From: Verrucomicrobium sp. BvORR034
GTDB taxonomy: Bacteria > Verrucomicrobiota > Verrucomicrobiia > Verrucomicrobiales > Verrucomicrobiaceae
DNA: 38,319 nt
Assembly: GCF_000739635.1 (NCBI RefSeq)
Contig: NZ_BATQ01000003.1
Span: 1-38,319 of the forward strand
Direction: 5' to 3'
Shown: piece by piece, positions 24,679 through 32,430 of the stretch
Position numbering within the stretch: position 1 is the stretch's first letter
Layout: each line of letters begins with the position of its first letter
Translations under genes and position numbers: made by a program
Notes under the pieces: generated by a model
Told to the model about the DNA's origin: nothing
Seen by the model: the letters and a program-made list of their open reading frames with translations, nothing else
Databases searched by the model: none

Positions 24679-25956
24679 TCATGCTGGAGATGACGTGGGC
24701 GTTTCATCTGGCAGCCGGGTGCACCAGGCAATCCCGGCGACGAGCAGAAGCAGCGGCGCGAGAGAAAAGAGGAGCGGGCTATAGGAGCCAACGGCAGCGT
24801 GACTCCGGGCGAAGACGAGCGGCCCGATGGCGGAGGCGAAGACGGTGAGCATCTGCGCCGCCCCCTGAATGCGCCCGAGATGGGCCCGCCCGAAAGCACG
24901 ACCCCAGATGGCAAAGAAGATGACGGTGATGAAGCCGGCCGCTACGCCAAAGATGGCGGCGAAGGCCCAGAGCTGGTTCAGCGTCGTCATGAAGGGCAGG
25001 GCGCAGAGACCGCCTGCATAGAGTAGCAGCGCCACCGCCAGAAGGTGGGCCAGCCTTCTGCGCAGGGAGAGCCATCCGCAGAGCATTTGCCCCAGCAGGG
25101 CGAACAGGGTCGTGACGGCGAGGGTGTCGTGGAAGGTTTTTTGATCGAATCCCCGCTCGGCCAGGATCGATTCATTGAAGAGGCCAAAACCGGACGACAC
25201 CAACCCGAACAATGCCGTGGCTCCGGCAAAGACCCAGAAGGTCTGGGTGCGCAACGCCTGTCCCAGCGTGAGTCCTTCGGCAGGGGAGGCCGCATCAGTC
25301 TTGCCACCAACAGTGCCAGGTTCGCGCAGGAGGAACACCACCGCGCCTGCCGCCACCAGCAGTCCGGGGACCAGTTGACCCCATGCTACCCGCCAGCCGC
25401 GGGACTCCACCACGCCACCCACCCAGACAAAGGCGGCGATGAAGAAGATGCTCAAAAGCACCGAGTACACCGCCGTGGCCCACTCCGCCTTGAGCCCAAA
25501 GCTCTTGCCCACGGTGCTGATGCTGGCGACGGACAAGGCGCTCTGACCAAGGGCTCGGGTCAAGAGCACGAGGATGAACAAGATCGTCACGCCCCCCGCC
25601 AGCACGCTCATCTGCCACACCACCCCTGCCAGGAGCAGCAGAATGGCCGCGGTAGTCCAGCGCAGGCCGCATCGATCGATGAGCCAGCCCGCTGGAAGGC
25701 AGAAGGCGGAGCCCAGCAGCGTGGCCCAGAGGTTGATGTTCGCGTATGCCACCCGGTCCAGCGCCAGATCCTTGAGCAGCGGCTCCGTGATTAGTCTAAG
25801 CCCCTGGGTGCGGCCCGGCAGCGTGGCCAGCATCAGCAGGGCGGCGAGGACCACATTGCTCCAGGCCGCCAGGGCACCCAGACGGGCTGGCGATGCGGAA
25901 GCTGCATCCCCGGCAGAGGAGTCAACGATGCGGGCGGGGGTGGGGGTGTCAGACAT
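24679..25956 (-). CDS. MFS transporter
   Basis: A major facilitator of about 425 residues with twelve predicted helices. The loop between helices 2 and 3 (GWLIDRCGLRW) carries the MFS signature pattern, and the region RALGQSALSVASISTVGKSFG resembles OFA/OxlT-type monocarboxylate transporters. The central loop is short (REPGTVGGKTDAASPAEG). The exact substrate cannot be read. ATG 25956 (MSDTPTPAR) is used; ATG 25968 adds four residues. It converges with the FAD oxidoreductase gene, 63 bases apart, with an imperfect hairpin (GTTC-AACG/CGTT-GGAAC) at 24655-24675 that could be a weak shared terminator. No regulator adjoins. Confidence 0.88.
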   Translation of the reverse strand: MSDTPTPARIVDSSAGDAASASPARLGALAAWSNVVLAALLMLATLPGRTQGLRLITEPLLKDLALDRVAYANINLWATLLGSAFCLPAGWLIDRCGLRWTTAAILLLLAGVVWQMSVLAGGVTILFILVLLTRALGQSALSVASISTVGKSFGLKAEWATAVYSVLLSIFFIAAFVWVGGVVESRGWRVAWGQLVPGLLVAAGAVVFLLREPGTVGGKTDAASPAEGLTLGQALRTQTFWVFAGATALFGLVSSGFGLFNESILAERGFDQKTFHDTLAVTTLFALLGQMLCGWLSLRRRLAHLLAVALLLYAGGLCALPFMTTLNQLWAFAAIFGVAAGFITVIFFAIWGRAFGRAHLGRIQGAAQMLTVFASAIGPLVFARSHAAVGSYSPLLFSLAPLLLLVAGIAWCTRLPDETPTSSPA

Positions 25957-26254
25957 GATGGGGCCCATTGATACGAACGTGGCTCCCCACTACGCTGCGA
26001 AGGACCTCTCTATATGCCGCAATTCGCACATTTCACACCCCAGATGTCGTCAGCCTCCCCAGACGGTCACTGCGGCGGAGGCCCGTGCAGCAGGAGTCCG
26101 GGCCAGGCGTTTGATTTTCCCTTGCGCCGGGTTGGCCAGTATTCTGAGAATCGTAGAACCCAAAGGGGGCCTCGCCGCGTCCCCCCGCAAACCCGGCAGG
26201 GCCGTGAGGTGATTGCAATTCAAAATCACAAATCGCAATTTCAAAAATGGCACG

Positions 26255-29068
26255 CTACTTTCCCGCCAGCTTCCGCGCATAGGCCAGGGTGTTGATCTCA
26301 TCCACGCCCTTGTCGCGGCGGATGGCCTTGATGCGGGGGAAGCGCAGGGCCAGGCCGCTGTCGTGGCGCTGGCTGGCCTGGATGGAGTCAAAGGCGATCT
26401 CCAGCACGATGTTGGGCGTCACCGTGCGCACGCTGCCGCGCTGGCTGAGGGTGTGCTCGGTAAAGTGTTCCGTTAGTTCCTCGATCTCCACATCCGAGAG
26501 GCCGGAGTAGGCTTTGCCGATCACCTTGAGGGCTCCGCTGTGCTCGTCGCGCACGGCAAAGGTGTAGTCACTGAGGACATGGCTGCGTTTGCCGTGGCCC
26601 TGCTCCGCCTTCACCACCACCACGTCCAGCGTGGAGAAGGCCTTCTTCAGTTTCAGCCAGGACTTGCCCCGCCGGCCGGGGGAGTACGGGCTGTGGCGAT
26701 CCTTGGCGATGAGGCCCTCATTGCCGTTGCGTCGGGCTGCGTGAAAGGCTGCCTCCACCTCGGTTTCTGATGCCGCTTCGGCCACGGCGATGCGCTTGAG
26801 CAGCGGCGGCAGTGGGAGCTTCTCCAGCTTCTCCCGTCGGGCTTCCAGCGGTTCATGCAGGAGCCCGACCCCGTTCTGCCAGATGAGGTCAAAGACGACA
26901 TACCGCACGGTGATGCTTGAGGAAATAAACAGGTCCCCCTGGTCGCGACGGCCCAGACGTTTCTGGAGATCGAAGAAGGACAGCTTGCGATCCTCGGCGT
27001 ACGCCACGATCTCGCCATCCAGCATCACTTCATCGCTGAGCTGGCCGGCGGCCGTCGCGATCTCCGGGAACTGTTCGGTGATCCGTTTGAGATCGCGGGA
27101 GTAGATCTCCACGCGTCCGGCAGAGCGGTGAAGCTGCGCCCGGATACCGTCGAACTTGTCCTCCAGCCACACCGTGGTGGGGGCTGGGGCGGCAGGCTGC
27201 TCGTCGCCCCCGTCGGTTTCGTGTGGGGTGGTGAGCCGGTTCCAGATGTCACTGGCAGTCTCCTCCGGACTGGCCAGCATGACTTTCACGGGGATGAAGA
27301 GCTCCGGCTGGGCGGAGTCCAGCTCATGACGGGCGGCCAGGTCCGCCGCCCGTCCCAGGTCCCCGCAGAGCATGGCCGCCTCCCGCACCTGGTCTGGCTG
27401 CTCCTCAAAGGCGGTGGCAATGGCTTCCTCCACCAGCCCTTCCCGTGAACCCACCCGGAGTTCGCCTGTCAGCAGGCGGACCACATAGCTGCCCTCCAGA
27501 GGTGGCAACTTGGCGAGACCCTCTTTCAGCACCGTCGTCTTTTCCACCGGGCCGTGAGCACTGCGCAGCCGGTCAAACAGGCCGACGACCTCCGTGGCAG
27601 GAGTATGAGATGCAGGAAACAACCTCCCCGCCGCCAGGGCCCGGTCCAGCACCAGGCGGGCCGTCCGGCCGGTGTCAGCCTGGGATCGGGAGATCACCCG
27701 GTACTCCGCCTCCCGCAGGCCGCTCAGTTCGAGGAGGGCACGGCGGATGACCGACCACCCCGTTTGCAAAGGGGGCAGCTGGAGCACCGGGTCCTCCAGT
27801 TGTGCCGAGAACCAGCGCACCGCCCTCGCCAGATCCCCGCCCGACTGTTGTTGCAGGTACTCGGCCAGATGGGCGCGCTTCTTCAGGCGGGAGCCGTCTG
27901 CCGCGACCCGCTCACAGGTCTGCACCCATGCGGCAAAGGAGTCTGGAGGTGGCACAATGGCCTCCCCGGCGTCTTCAGGCGTCGCTGGCGAAGAAACAGC
28001 GTCCGTGGTGACCGCGGTGCCGGGAAGCGTGAGCTCAAGCTGATCCTCGCTCACCAGGGACCAGGCTTCCCAGCCGCGTTCGCGCAGATCGCGGGCGAAC
28101 TCACTGGTGTAGCCGTGAACGGTGTACACCTGACGGGGTTGCACCTCTTCCACCGTTTTTAGCAGTTCCGGGTAGTCCGCGTGGTCGCTCAGGGGAAAGA
28201 CTTCATCCACTTGATAGCGGTATTTGGCCCCTGGAGTGAGGGCCCAGCCGCTAAGCATGGCCGTGCGGCACACCCGCAGCTTGCGGATGGCTTGGGACCG
28301 CGCCGCACTGGGCGGCATGATCAGCACATGCCCCGCCGCTGTTGCCGGATCGAATTTTTCATAGGGCGGGAAGTCTGGGAAGTACGGGGCACAGGCCACG
28401 GTCATCTTCACGATCGAGGTGTGAAGCATCACCGGCAGCCCTGCTCCATGGAAGGCAGAGAGCACTTCCTGCGCTTTGCCAAGTGAGTAGCCCAGCAGCA
28501 CGGGGATGCCCTGGTCCTCCAAGGTCTCTCGTGCCCATTGGATGATGTCTGCCAGCACCTGCTCCTGCGGCGGGAAGACATACATGGGCAGGCCAAAGGT
28601 GGTCTCCATGATCAATGTGTGCGCCGGCCGGAGTTCGGCAGGCTCGGCCGTCCGGCCGTGCCGGAGCTTGTAGTCCCCAGTGTAGAGCAGCGTGGCACCG
28701 TCTTCCTGGCGGGTGACATGCAGCATGGCGGAGCCCAGGATGTGACCAGCGGGCAACAGGCGAAGCTCATGGCCCCGTTCGATCACGACTTCTCCATAGG
28801 CGGGGGTCAGACTGGCTCCTTCAGCGATCGCTCCGTAGCGTTTGTCGATGATCGCATGAGTGACCGGAGAGCAGAGCGTGAACTCATGGCGGGCGAAGTG
28901 GTCGCTGTGCGCATGCGAAACAAAAGCCCGCCCAACTGGCCGGGAAGGGTCCAGCCAGAGGTCCAGATCCGGCAGGTAGATGCCACCGGTGTGTTGCAGG
29001 GCAATGGGGCGTTGGGAGGAGGGCGACACGGAGTTCGTTCGACGACTGGCTACACTCTCATCGCGCAA
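26255..29068 (-). CDS. Fused MBL-fold DNA exonuclease and ATP-dependent DNA ligase
   Basis: A 937-residue DNA repair protein joining two enzymes normally encoded by adjacent genes. Residues 25-345 are a metallo-beta-lactamase/beta-CASP exonuclease (SHAHSDH at 51-57, the GDYK segment, LSDHADYPELL and VHGYT). Residues 375-937 are an ATP-dependent DNA ligase: N-terminal helical domain, motif I EDKFDG with nucleophile K638, motif III MLDGEIVAY (682-690), motif IV EGLIAKD (784-790) and motif V WLKLKK (804-809), then the OB domain with ALRFPRIKAIRRDKG. It resembles the ligase and ligase-associated exonuclease of the bacterial Lhr-type DNA damage set; the helicase and phosphoesterase genes are not in the window. 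The start is TTG 29068, or possibly GTG 29029; neither has a Shine-Dalgarno sequence. Confidence 0.93.
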   Translation of the reverse strand: MRDESVASRRTNSVSPSSQRPIALQHTGGIYLPDLDLWLDPSRPVGRAFVSHAHSDHFARHEFTLCSPVTHAIIDKRYGAIAEGASLTPAYGEVVIERGHELRLLPAGHILGSAMLHVTRQEDGATLLYTGDYKLRHGRTAEPAELRPAHTLIMETTFGLPMYVFPPQEQVLADIIQWARETLEDQGIPVLLGYSLGKAQEVLSAFHGAGLPVMLHTSIVKMTVACAPYFPDFPPYEKFDPATAAGHVLIMPPSAARSQAIRKLRVCRTAMLSGWALTPGAKYRYQVDEVFPLSDHADYPELLKTVEEVQPRQVYTVHGYTSEFARDLRERGWEAWSLVSEDQLELTLPGTAVTTDAVSSPATPEDAGEAIVPPPDSFAAWVQTCERVAADGSRLKKRAHLAEYLQQQSGGDLARAVRWFSAQLEDPVLQLPPLQTGWSVIRRALLELSGLREAEYRVISRSQADTGRTARLVLDRALAAGRLFPASHTPATEVVGLFDRLRSAHGPVEKTTVLKEGLAKLPPLEGSYVVRLLTGELRVGSREGLVEEAIATAFEEQPDQVREAAMLCGDLGRAADLAARHELDSAQPELFIPVKVMLASPEETASDIWNRLTTPHETDGGDEQPAAPAPTTVWLEDKFDGIRAQLHRSAGRVEIYSRDLKRITEQFPEIATAAGQLSDEVMLDGEIVAYAEDRKLSFFDLQKRLGRRDQGDLFISSSITVRYVVFDLIWQNGVGLLHEPLEARREKLEKLPLPPLLKRIAVAEAASETEVEAAFHAARRNGNEGLIAKDRHSPYSPGRRGKSWLKLKKAFSTLDVVVVKAEQGHGKRSHVLSDYTFAVRDEHSGALKVIGKAYSGLSDVEIEELTEHFTEHTLSQRGSVRTVTPNIVLEIAFDSIQASQRHDSGLALRFPRIKAIRRDKGVDEINTLAYARKLAGK

Positions 29069-29216
29069 TCTTGGTGGGTCGGCCAGATATAATGTTCAAA
29101 AAGACAGTTAAGGCTTCCCAAACCTTGCAAATAGACCGCGTATCGAGGGATCGGGGCCTTAGATTCACGAGTGAAGGTGACGTTTGAATTTTGAAGTTCT
29201 TTTCCCTCGCACGTCG

Positions 29217-29245
29217 TTGACATATCCCATGGCGCTACCTATCGT
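29217..29245 (+). promoter_or_regulatory. Candidate housekeeping promoter of the lipoprotein gene
   Basis: A perfect -35 hexamer TTGACA at 29217-29222 is followed after 17 bases by TATCGT at 29240-29245, four of six to the -10 consensus. Transcription would begin about three bases before the ATG, implying a leaderless or nearly leaderless mRNA. The AT-rich word TTTGAATTTTGAAGTT lies just upstream, at about 29183-29198. Confidence 0.4.
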
Positions 29246-29254
29246 CCCGCGTTT

Positions 29255-29752
29255 ATGAGTTTGCCCAGCCTCATCTCCCACTCCCGCATCATCCTTGCGG
29301 CAGGTCTCGGTTTGCTTCTTGCTTCGTGCAGCACCAAGTCGGTGGGCAATGGGGCCACCATAACCAAGGTAAACCCCTATCACTTGAAGGACGTCAACGC
29401 TCGTGTGGTGGCGGCGGATCCTTCGATCAACTTTGAGAAGGACTCGATCCTTCATGGTGCCATCTCCCAAGCGGAGCGCATCGCCCGCCAGGGAGACTAC
29501 TTCACCGTCTTCTGGACGGTGGAAGACCGCAGCCAGCCTGTGGTAGTGCGTCTTGAGTACCGCCAGAAAGCCTCCGGCCTGACCATCAAGAAGGTGGAAC
29601 AGGATGTGGCTGAGATTGGCCGCAACAACGTCACCAAGTTTGCCTTCATCGGTGATGACTATGTGAGCAACGGACCGGTTACCGCATGGCGGGCCAGCAT
29701 CGTTCGTGGTTCCCAGGTGCTCACGAGTTACAATTCTTATCTCTGGGAGTAA
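29255..29752 (+). CDS. Putative lipoprotein of unknown function
   Basis: A 165-residue protein with a lipoprotein signal (HSRIILAAGLGLLLASC), so it should be anchored in the membrane by the cysteine at about residue 25. The mature part has no motif that I recognise. It has alternating beta-like segments (YFTVFWTVEDRSQPVVVRLEY, SGLTIKKVEQDVAEIGRNNV, VSNGPVTAWRASIVRG) and may be a small beta-sandwich. The ATG at 29255 is the only reasonable start. It is flanked by a candidate promoter almost touching the start codon and by a strong terminator, so it is probably a monocistronic gene and well expressed. Confidence 0.78.
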   Translation: MSLPSLISHSRIILAAGLGLLLASCSTKSVGNGATITKVNPYHLKDVNARVVAADPSINFEKDSILHGAISQAERIARQGDYFTVFWTVEDRSQPVVVRLEYRQKASGLTIKKVEQDVAEIGRNNVTKFAFIGDDYVSNGPVTAWRASIVRGSQVLTSYNSYLWE

Positions 29753-29766
29753 GGCTCCCCCTGATG

Positions 29767-29796
29767 GCGCGTGCTGGAATGAGCACGCGCTTTTTT
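29767..29796 (+). terminator. Rho-independent terminator after the lipoprotein gene
   Basis: A nine-base-pair stem GCGCGTGCT/AGCACGCGC with a six-base loop (GGAATG) is followed directly by TTTTTT. It starts 14 bases past the lipoprotein stop codon. This is the clearest intrinsic terminator in the window. Confidence 0.9.
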
Positions 29797-29909
29797 GCGT
29801 TTATCACCCGACTGCGTGACAGACGCGTAACATAGATTAGGTTCGATAACACTTTTTGGACTTCTAAACCCCCTCGTGCCCGTGTCCGCCATCCGATGTC
29901 ACCTCTCTT

Positions 29910-29924
29910 CCCGTTTGAAACGGG
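29910..29924. promoter_or_regulatory. Short perfect inverted repeat upstream of the STAS gene
   Basis: CCCGTTT-G-AAACGGG lies 80 bases before the STAS start codon, in the 207-base gap after the terminator. It could be an operator or an RNA hairpin in the leader. No clear -35/-10 pair is visible next to it. Confidence 0.3.
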
Positions 29925-30003
29925 TGGAGCATGCCGTCGCTGCCCGTGGCCGCTCGTAGTTGGAGGTTAGCATTTTTTATCTTCCAGACTCCTCTTCGTC
30001 GTC

Positions 30004-30537
30004 ATGACATCGCCCGCCCCCATTCTTGTTGGAAACATTGGCAACCTCTTTTGGATGCGCGTGGATGGCAAGGGCTCATTCCAGAACAGCGTGCAGGTGA
30101 AGCGTTGCTTCCAGACCATGATTGAAAAAGGCACCCGCCATTTCGTTGTGGACTTGGAGCGCTGCCCCATCATGGACAGCACCTTTCTGGGGACCCTTAC
30201 CGGTGCCGCACTCAATCTCCGTGAAATTGGAGATGGTGAAGTATGCATCCTCAACGCAAACGCCCGCAACCGCCAGCTGCTGAGCAGCCTTGGACTTGAT
30301 CACATCCTCGACGTCGACAACGACGGCTCCCGCCATGAAAAAGAGCGGAAGCAAGTGTGTGATGAACTTGGCAAATGCGGTGAAAACGTCTCCCCTGACA
30401 AGGTGGAACAGGCCGAGCATGTGCTCGAGGCTCATGAGGCTCTTACCAAGGCCAATGAAGCCAATGCCAGCCGGTTCAAGGACGTGATCGAGTTTCTTGA
30501 AAAGGAAGTCCGGTCCCGTGCCGTCGCTGTGGCCTGA
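30004..30537 (+). CDS. STAS-domain anti-sigma factor antagonist-like protein
   Basis: A 177-residue cytoplasmic protein. Residues 5-110 form a STAS domain (FVVDLERCPIMDSTFLGTL), with S59 in the MDS motif at the position phosphorylated in SpoIIAA/RsbV proteins. The remaining 65 residues form a charged helical tail (KVEQAEHVLEAHEALTKANEAN) not present in the smallest family members. In partner switching the unphosphorylated STAS protein binds an anti-sigma kinase and frees a sigma factor or another target. The SpoIIE-type phosphatase gene follows after 77 bases and would dephosphorylate S59. The kinase is not in this window, so the output is unknown. A C/T-rich leader precedes the start. Confidence 0.88.
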   Translation: MTSPAPILVGNIGNLFWMRVDGKGSFQNSVQVKRCFQTMIEKGTRHFVVDLERCPIMDSTFLGTLTGAALNLREIGDGEVCILNANARNRQLLSSLGLDHILDVDNDGSRHEKERKQVCDELGKCGENVSPDKVEQAEHVLEAHEALTKANEANASRFKDVIEFLEKEVRSRAVAVA

Positions 30538-30614
30538 TCCCCTCCATTACCCGAGGGAACATTTTCTAAAGTTGCTTTCCCAGGCGGCGTTCCTGCGCTA
30601 GCCTGTCTCCCAGC

Positions 30615-32063
30615 ATGAGTTCCGGTTGGATCGCCGCTGTCATCTTCTTCTTGGCTGGAGCGGCAGGGAGCTACGCCCTCTTCCGCTCCTGGCAGCGGGA
30701 GCGACGGCTGCGGCTGCAATTTCTCCAAGGCGACCGGGAACGTGCTTCCCGACGACGCCGGGTGTTTGAGGTGTTGCACATCTTGGGGGACTCCATTCTC
30801 CAGGGGCAACCTGACACCACGCTGCATCGTCAGATCGCGGAAGGGGCCGTGAAGGTAGTGGAATCGGAAGGGGCCGCCCTTTACTTGTTGGACGACAAGG
30901 GACTCGCCTTGGTACCCCGGCATTACACGAAGGAGTGCCCTCCTCTGATTGCCTTGCCAGAACGCATCGTCACCCAGGCCAAGACGAATGCCGGGACGCT
31001 GCCCAGTTACCTCCGTCTGCACTGCGTGGCACCGGGAGAGGGTGTGCTGGGCAATGTCGTGCTTTCGCAAAAGGCGGAGAATGTCCCGGATCTGCGGCAT
31101 CACGAGAAGTTCGATGGCGAGACCAATCCCTTCCAGCAGCATGTGGCGGCGCTCATGGCCCCGCTGCGTCATGGCGGACGTCCTCTGGGCGTCCTGGCCG
31201 TGGCGTCGGACCGCACGAAGCCTTTCTCCCAGCACCAACTGGAGATGTTCATCGCCCTGGCGGAGCAGGTGGGATTCACCCTTGGCAACGCGCAGGCGCA
31301 CCATGAAGCGGGTGCGAAACGACAGTTGGAAGCCGAGCTGAGCAATGCCCGCGAGATTCAGAGCATTCTGCTGCCAGAGAAAGCGCCAGAGATGCCCGGC
31401 TTCGCCATTGCCGCGAAGAACGTGCCTGCGCGCATGGTGAGCGGCGACTACTTTGACTATGTGCCTGTGAGCCAAACCCATCTGGGTGTGGCCATCGCCG
31501 ATGTCTGCGGCAAAGGGATTCCGGCATCGCTGATCACGGCCATGTGCCGCAGCGTGCTGCGCTCCAATGCCCGTGAAACCTTCAGCCCCACTGCGGTGCT
31601 TTCGGCCGTGAACCGGAACCTGTTTCCGGACATCCGCGAGGACATGTTCATCACCGTGGGCTATCTGATCCTGCAGAAGGATGGCGCGAGTGTCTCCTTT
31701 GCCCGGGCTGGCCATACCAACCCACTCGTCTGGCGAAAGGCTACGGGTGAAGTGGACGAGATCAAAGCCCCAGGGCTCGCCGTCGGTGTGGACAAGGGGG
31801 AGGTCTTTGACCGCATCACCCGCGATGTCTCCATCTCCATGGATAGCGGAGACATTCTCCTCCTCTATACCGACGGGGTCGATGAGGCCACTGACCACAA
31901 AGGCCTGCTGTATGGGGTGGAGCGCATCAAGGAAACGCTGGCGGAAGCCGCACCTGATGGCCCCCAAGCCGTGGTCAACCTGCTCTGTGACAGCGTGAAC
32001 CGCTTCAAGGGCGGCGAGCCGCAGGCGGATGACATCACCATCGTGACGGTGGCGCGGAAGTGA
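30615..32063 (+). CDS. GAF-domain SpoIIE/RsbU-type protein phosphatase
   Basis: A 482-residue signalling phosphatase. An N-terminal membrane helix (WIAAVIFFLAGAAGSYALF) and basic linker lead to a GAF sensor domain at about 55-215 (DSILQGQPDTTLHRQIAEG, FSQHQLEMFIALAEQVGFTL). After a short coiled coil (LEAELSNAREIQSILLP) comes the SpoIIE/PP2C domain: SGDYFDYV, VAIADVCGKGIPASLI, FARAGHTNPLVW, LLLYTDGVDEATD and QADDITIVTVAR. The metal-binding aspartates in GDYFD, ADVCGKG, TDGVDE and ADD are present. It probably dephosphorylates the STAS protein encoded just upstream in response to a signal bound by GAF. A multi-hairpin repeat follows the gene. Confidence 0.92.
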   Translation: MSSGWIAAVIFFLAGAAGSYALFRSWQRERRLRLQFLQGDRERASRRRRVFEVLHILGDSILQGQPDTTLHRQIAEGAVKVVESEGAALYLLDDKGLALVPRHYTKECPPLIALPERIVTQAKTNAGTLPSYLRLHCVAPGEGVLGNVVLSQKAENVPDLRHHEKFDGETNPFQQHVAALMAPLRHGGRPLGVLAVASDRTKPFSQHQLEMFIALAEQVGFTLGNAQAHHEAGAKRQLEAELSNAREIQSILLPEKAPEMPGFAIAAKNVPARMVSGDYFDYVPVSQTHLGVAIADVCGKGIPASLITAMCRSVLRSNARETFSPTAVLSAVNRNLFPDIREDMFITVGYLILQKDGASVSFARAGHTNPLVWRKATGEVDEIKAPGLAVGVDKGEVFDRITRDVSISMDSGDILLLYTDGVDEATDHKGLLYGVERIKETLAEAAPDGPQAVVNLLCDSVNRFKGGEPQADDITIVTVARK

Positions 32064-32137
32064 TTCGTGGGTCTGTGGTGAGTACCCTCGGTGGGCTCAG
32101 GGTATGCGGATGTTGGATTGGTGCCTGAACCTGCTTC

Positions 32138-32420
32138 TGACGCCAAGGGCGTCATACATGCTAGCCCAGGGTAAGGCGAGGTACGAGCCGCCACCCTGGG
32201 TACATGGGCAGGCGCACCAGAACTCCGAAGTGAGTTCTACAGACCCTTGCCGCATCTTGCCGGGTCCATCGGATGCGGGAACGTCTTCAGGTAGCTTGGG
32301 CGGTTTGTAGAACTCCCTTGGAGTTCCATCGCCACCGCGTGCTACCCGGGGTGGCGACCGCTTCGCGGTCTGACCCCAGGCTGTTTTGTATCACGCCGTT
32401 GGCGTGAGGCTGCCGCCAAC
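32138..32420 (+). repeat. Multi-hairpin dispersed repeat, copy B (longer)
   Basis: This fills most of the 367-base gap between the phosphatase and beta-propeller genes. It starts with TGACGCCAAGGGCGTCA, a hairpin, then matches copy A through CCAGGGTAAGGCGAGGTACG, CGCCACCCTGGGTACATGGG and CAGAACTCCGAAGTGAGTTC. It has an extra middle with GAACTCCCTTGGAGTTC, then GACCGCTTCGCGGTC and CACGCCGTTGGCGTG. Five separate stems stand in a row. Copy A is the inverted, shortened relative. Confidence 0.75.
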
Positions 32421-32430
32421 AACCCGTAGC

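Noticed and set aside
25969-26254. 286-base gap between the MFS and exonuclease-ligase genes
   Set aside because: I looked for a gene, RNA or repeat; only a short AT-rich stretch (about 26216-26246) is visible and nothing can be assigned.
30432-31967. 511-codon open frame antisense to the phosphatase gene
   Set aside because: It lies wholly opposite a gene with clear GAF and SpoIIE motifs, shows no domain, and has the His/Gln/Gly-rich content typical of GC-rich shadow frames.
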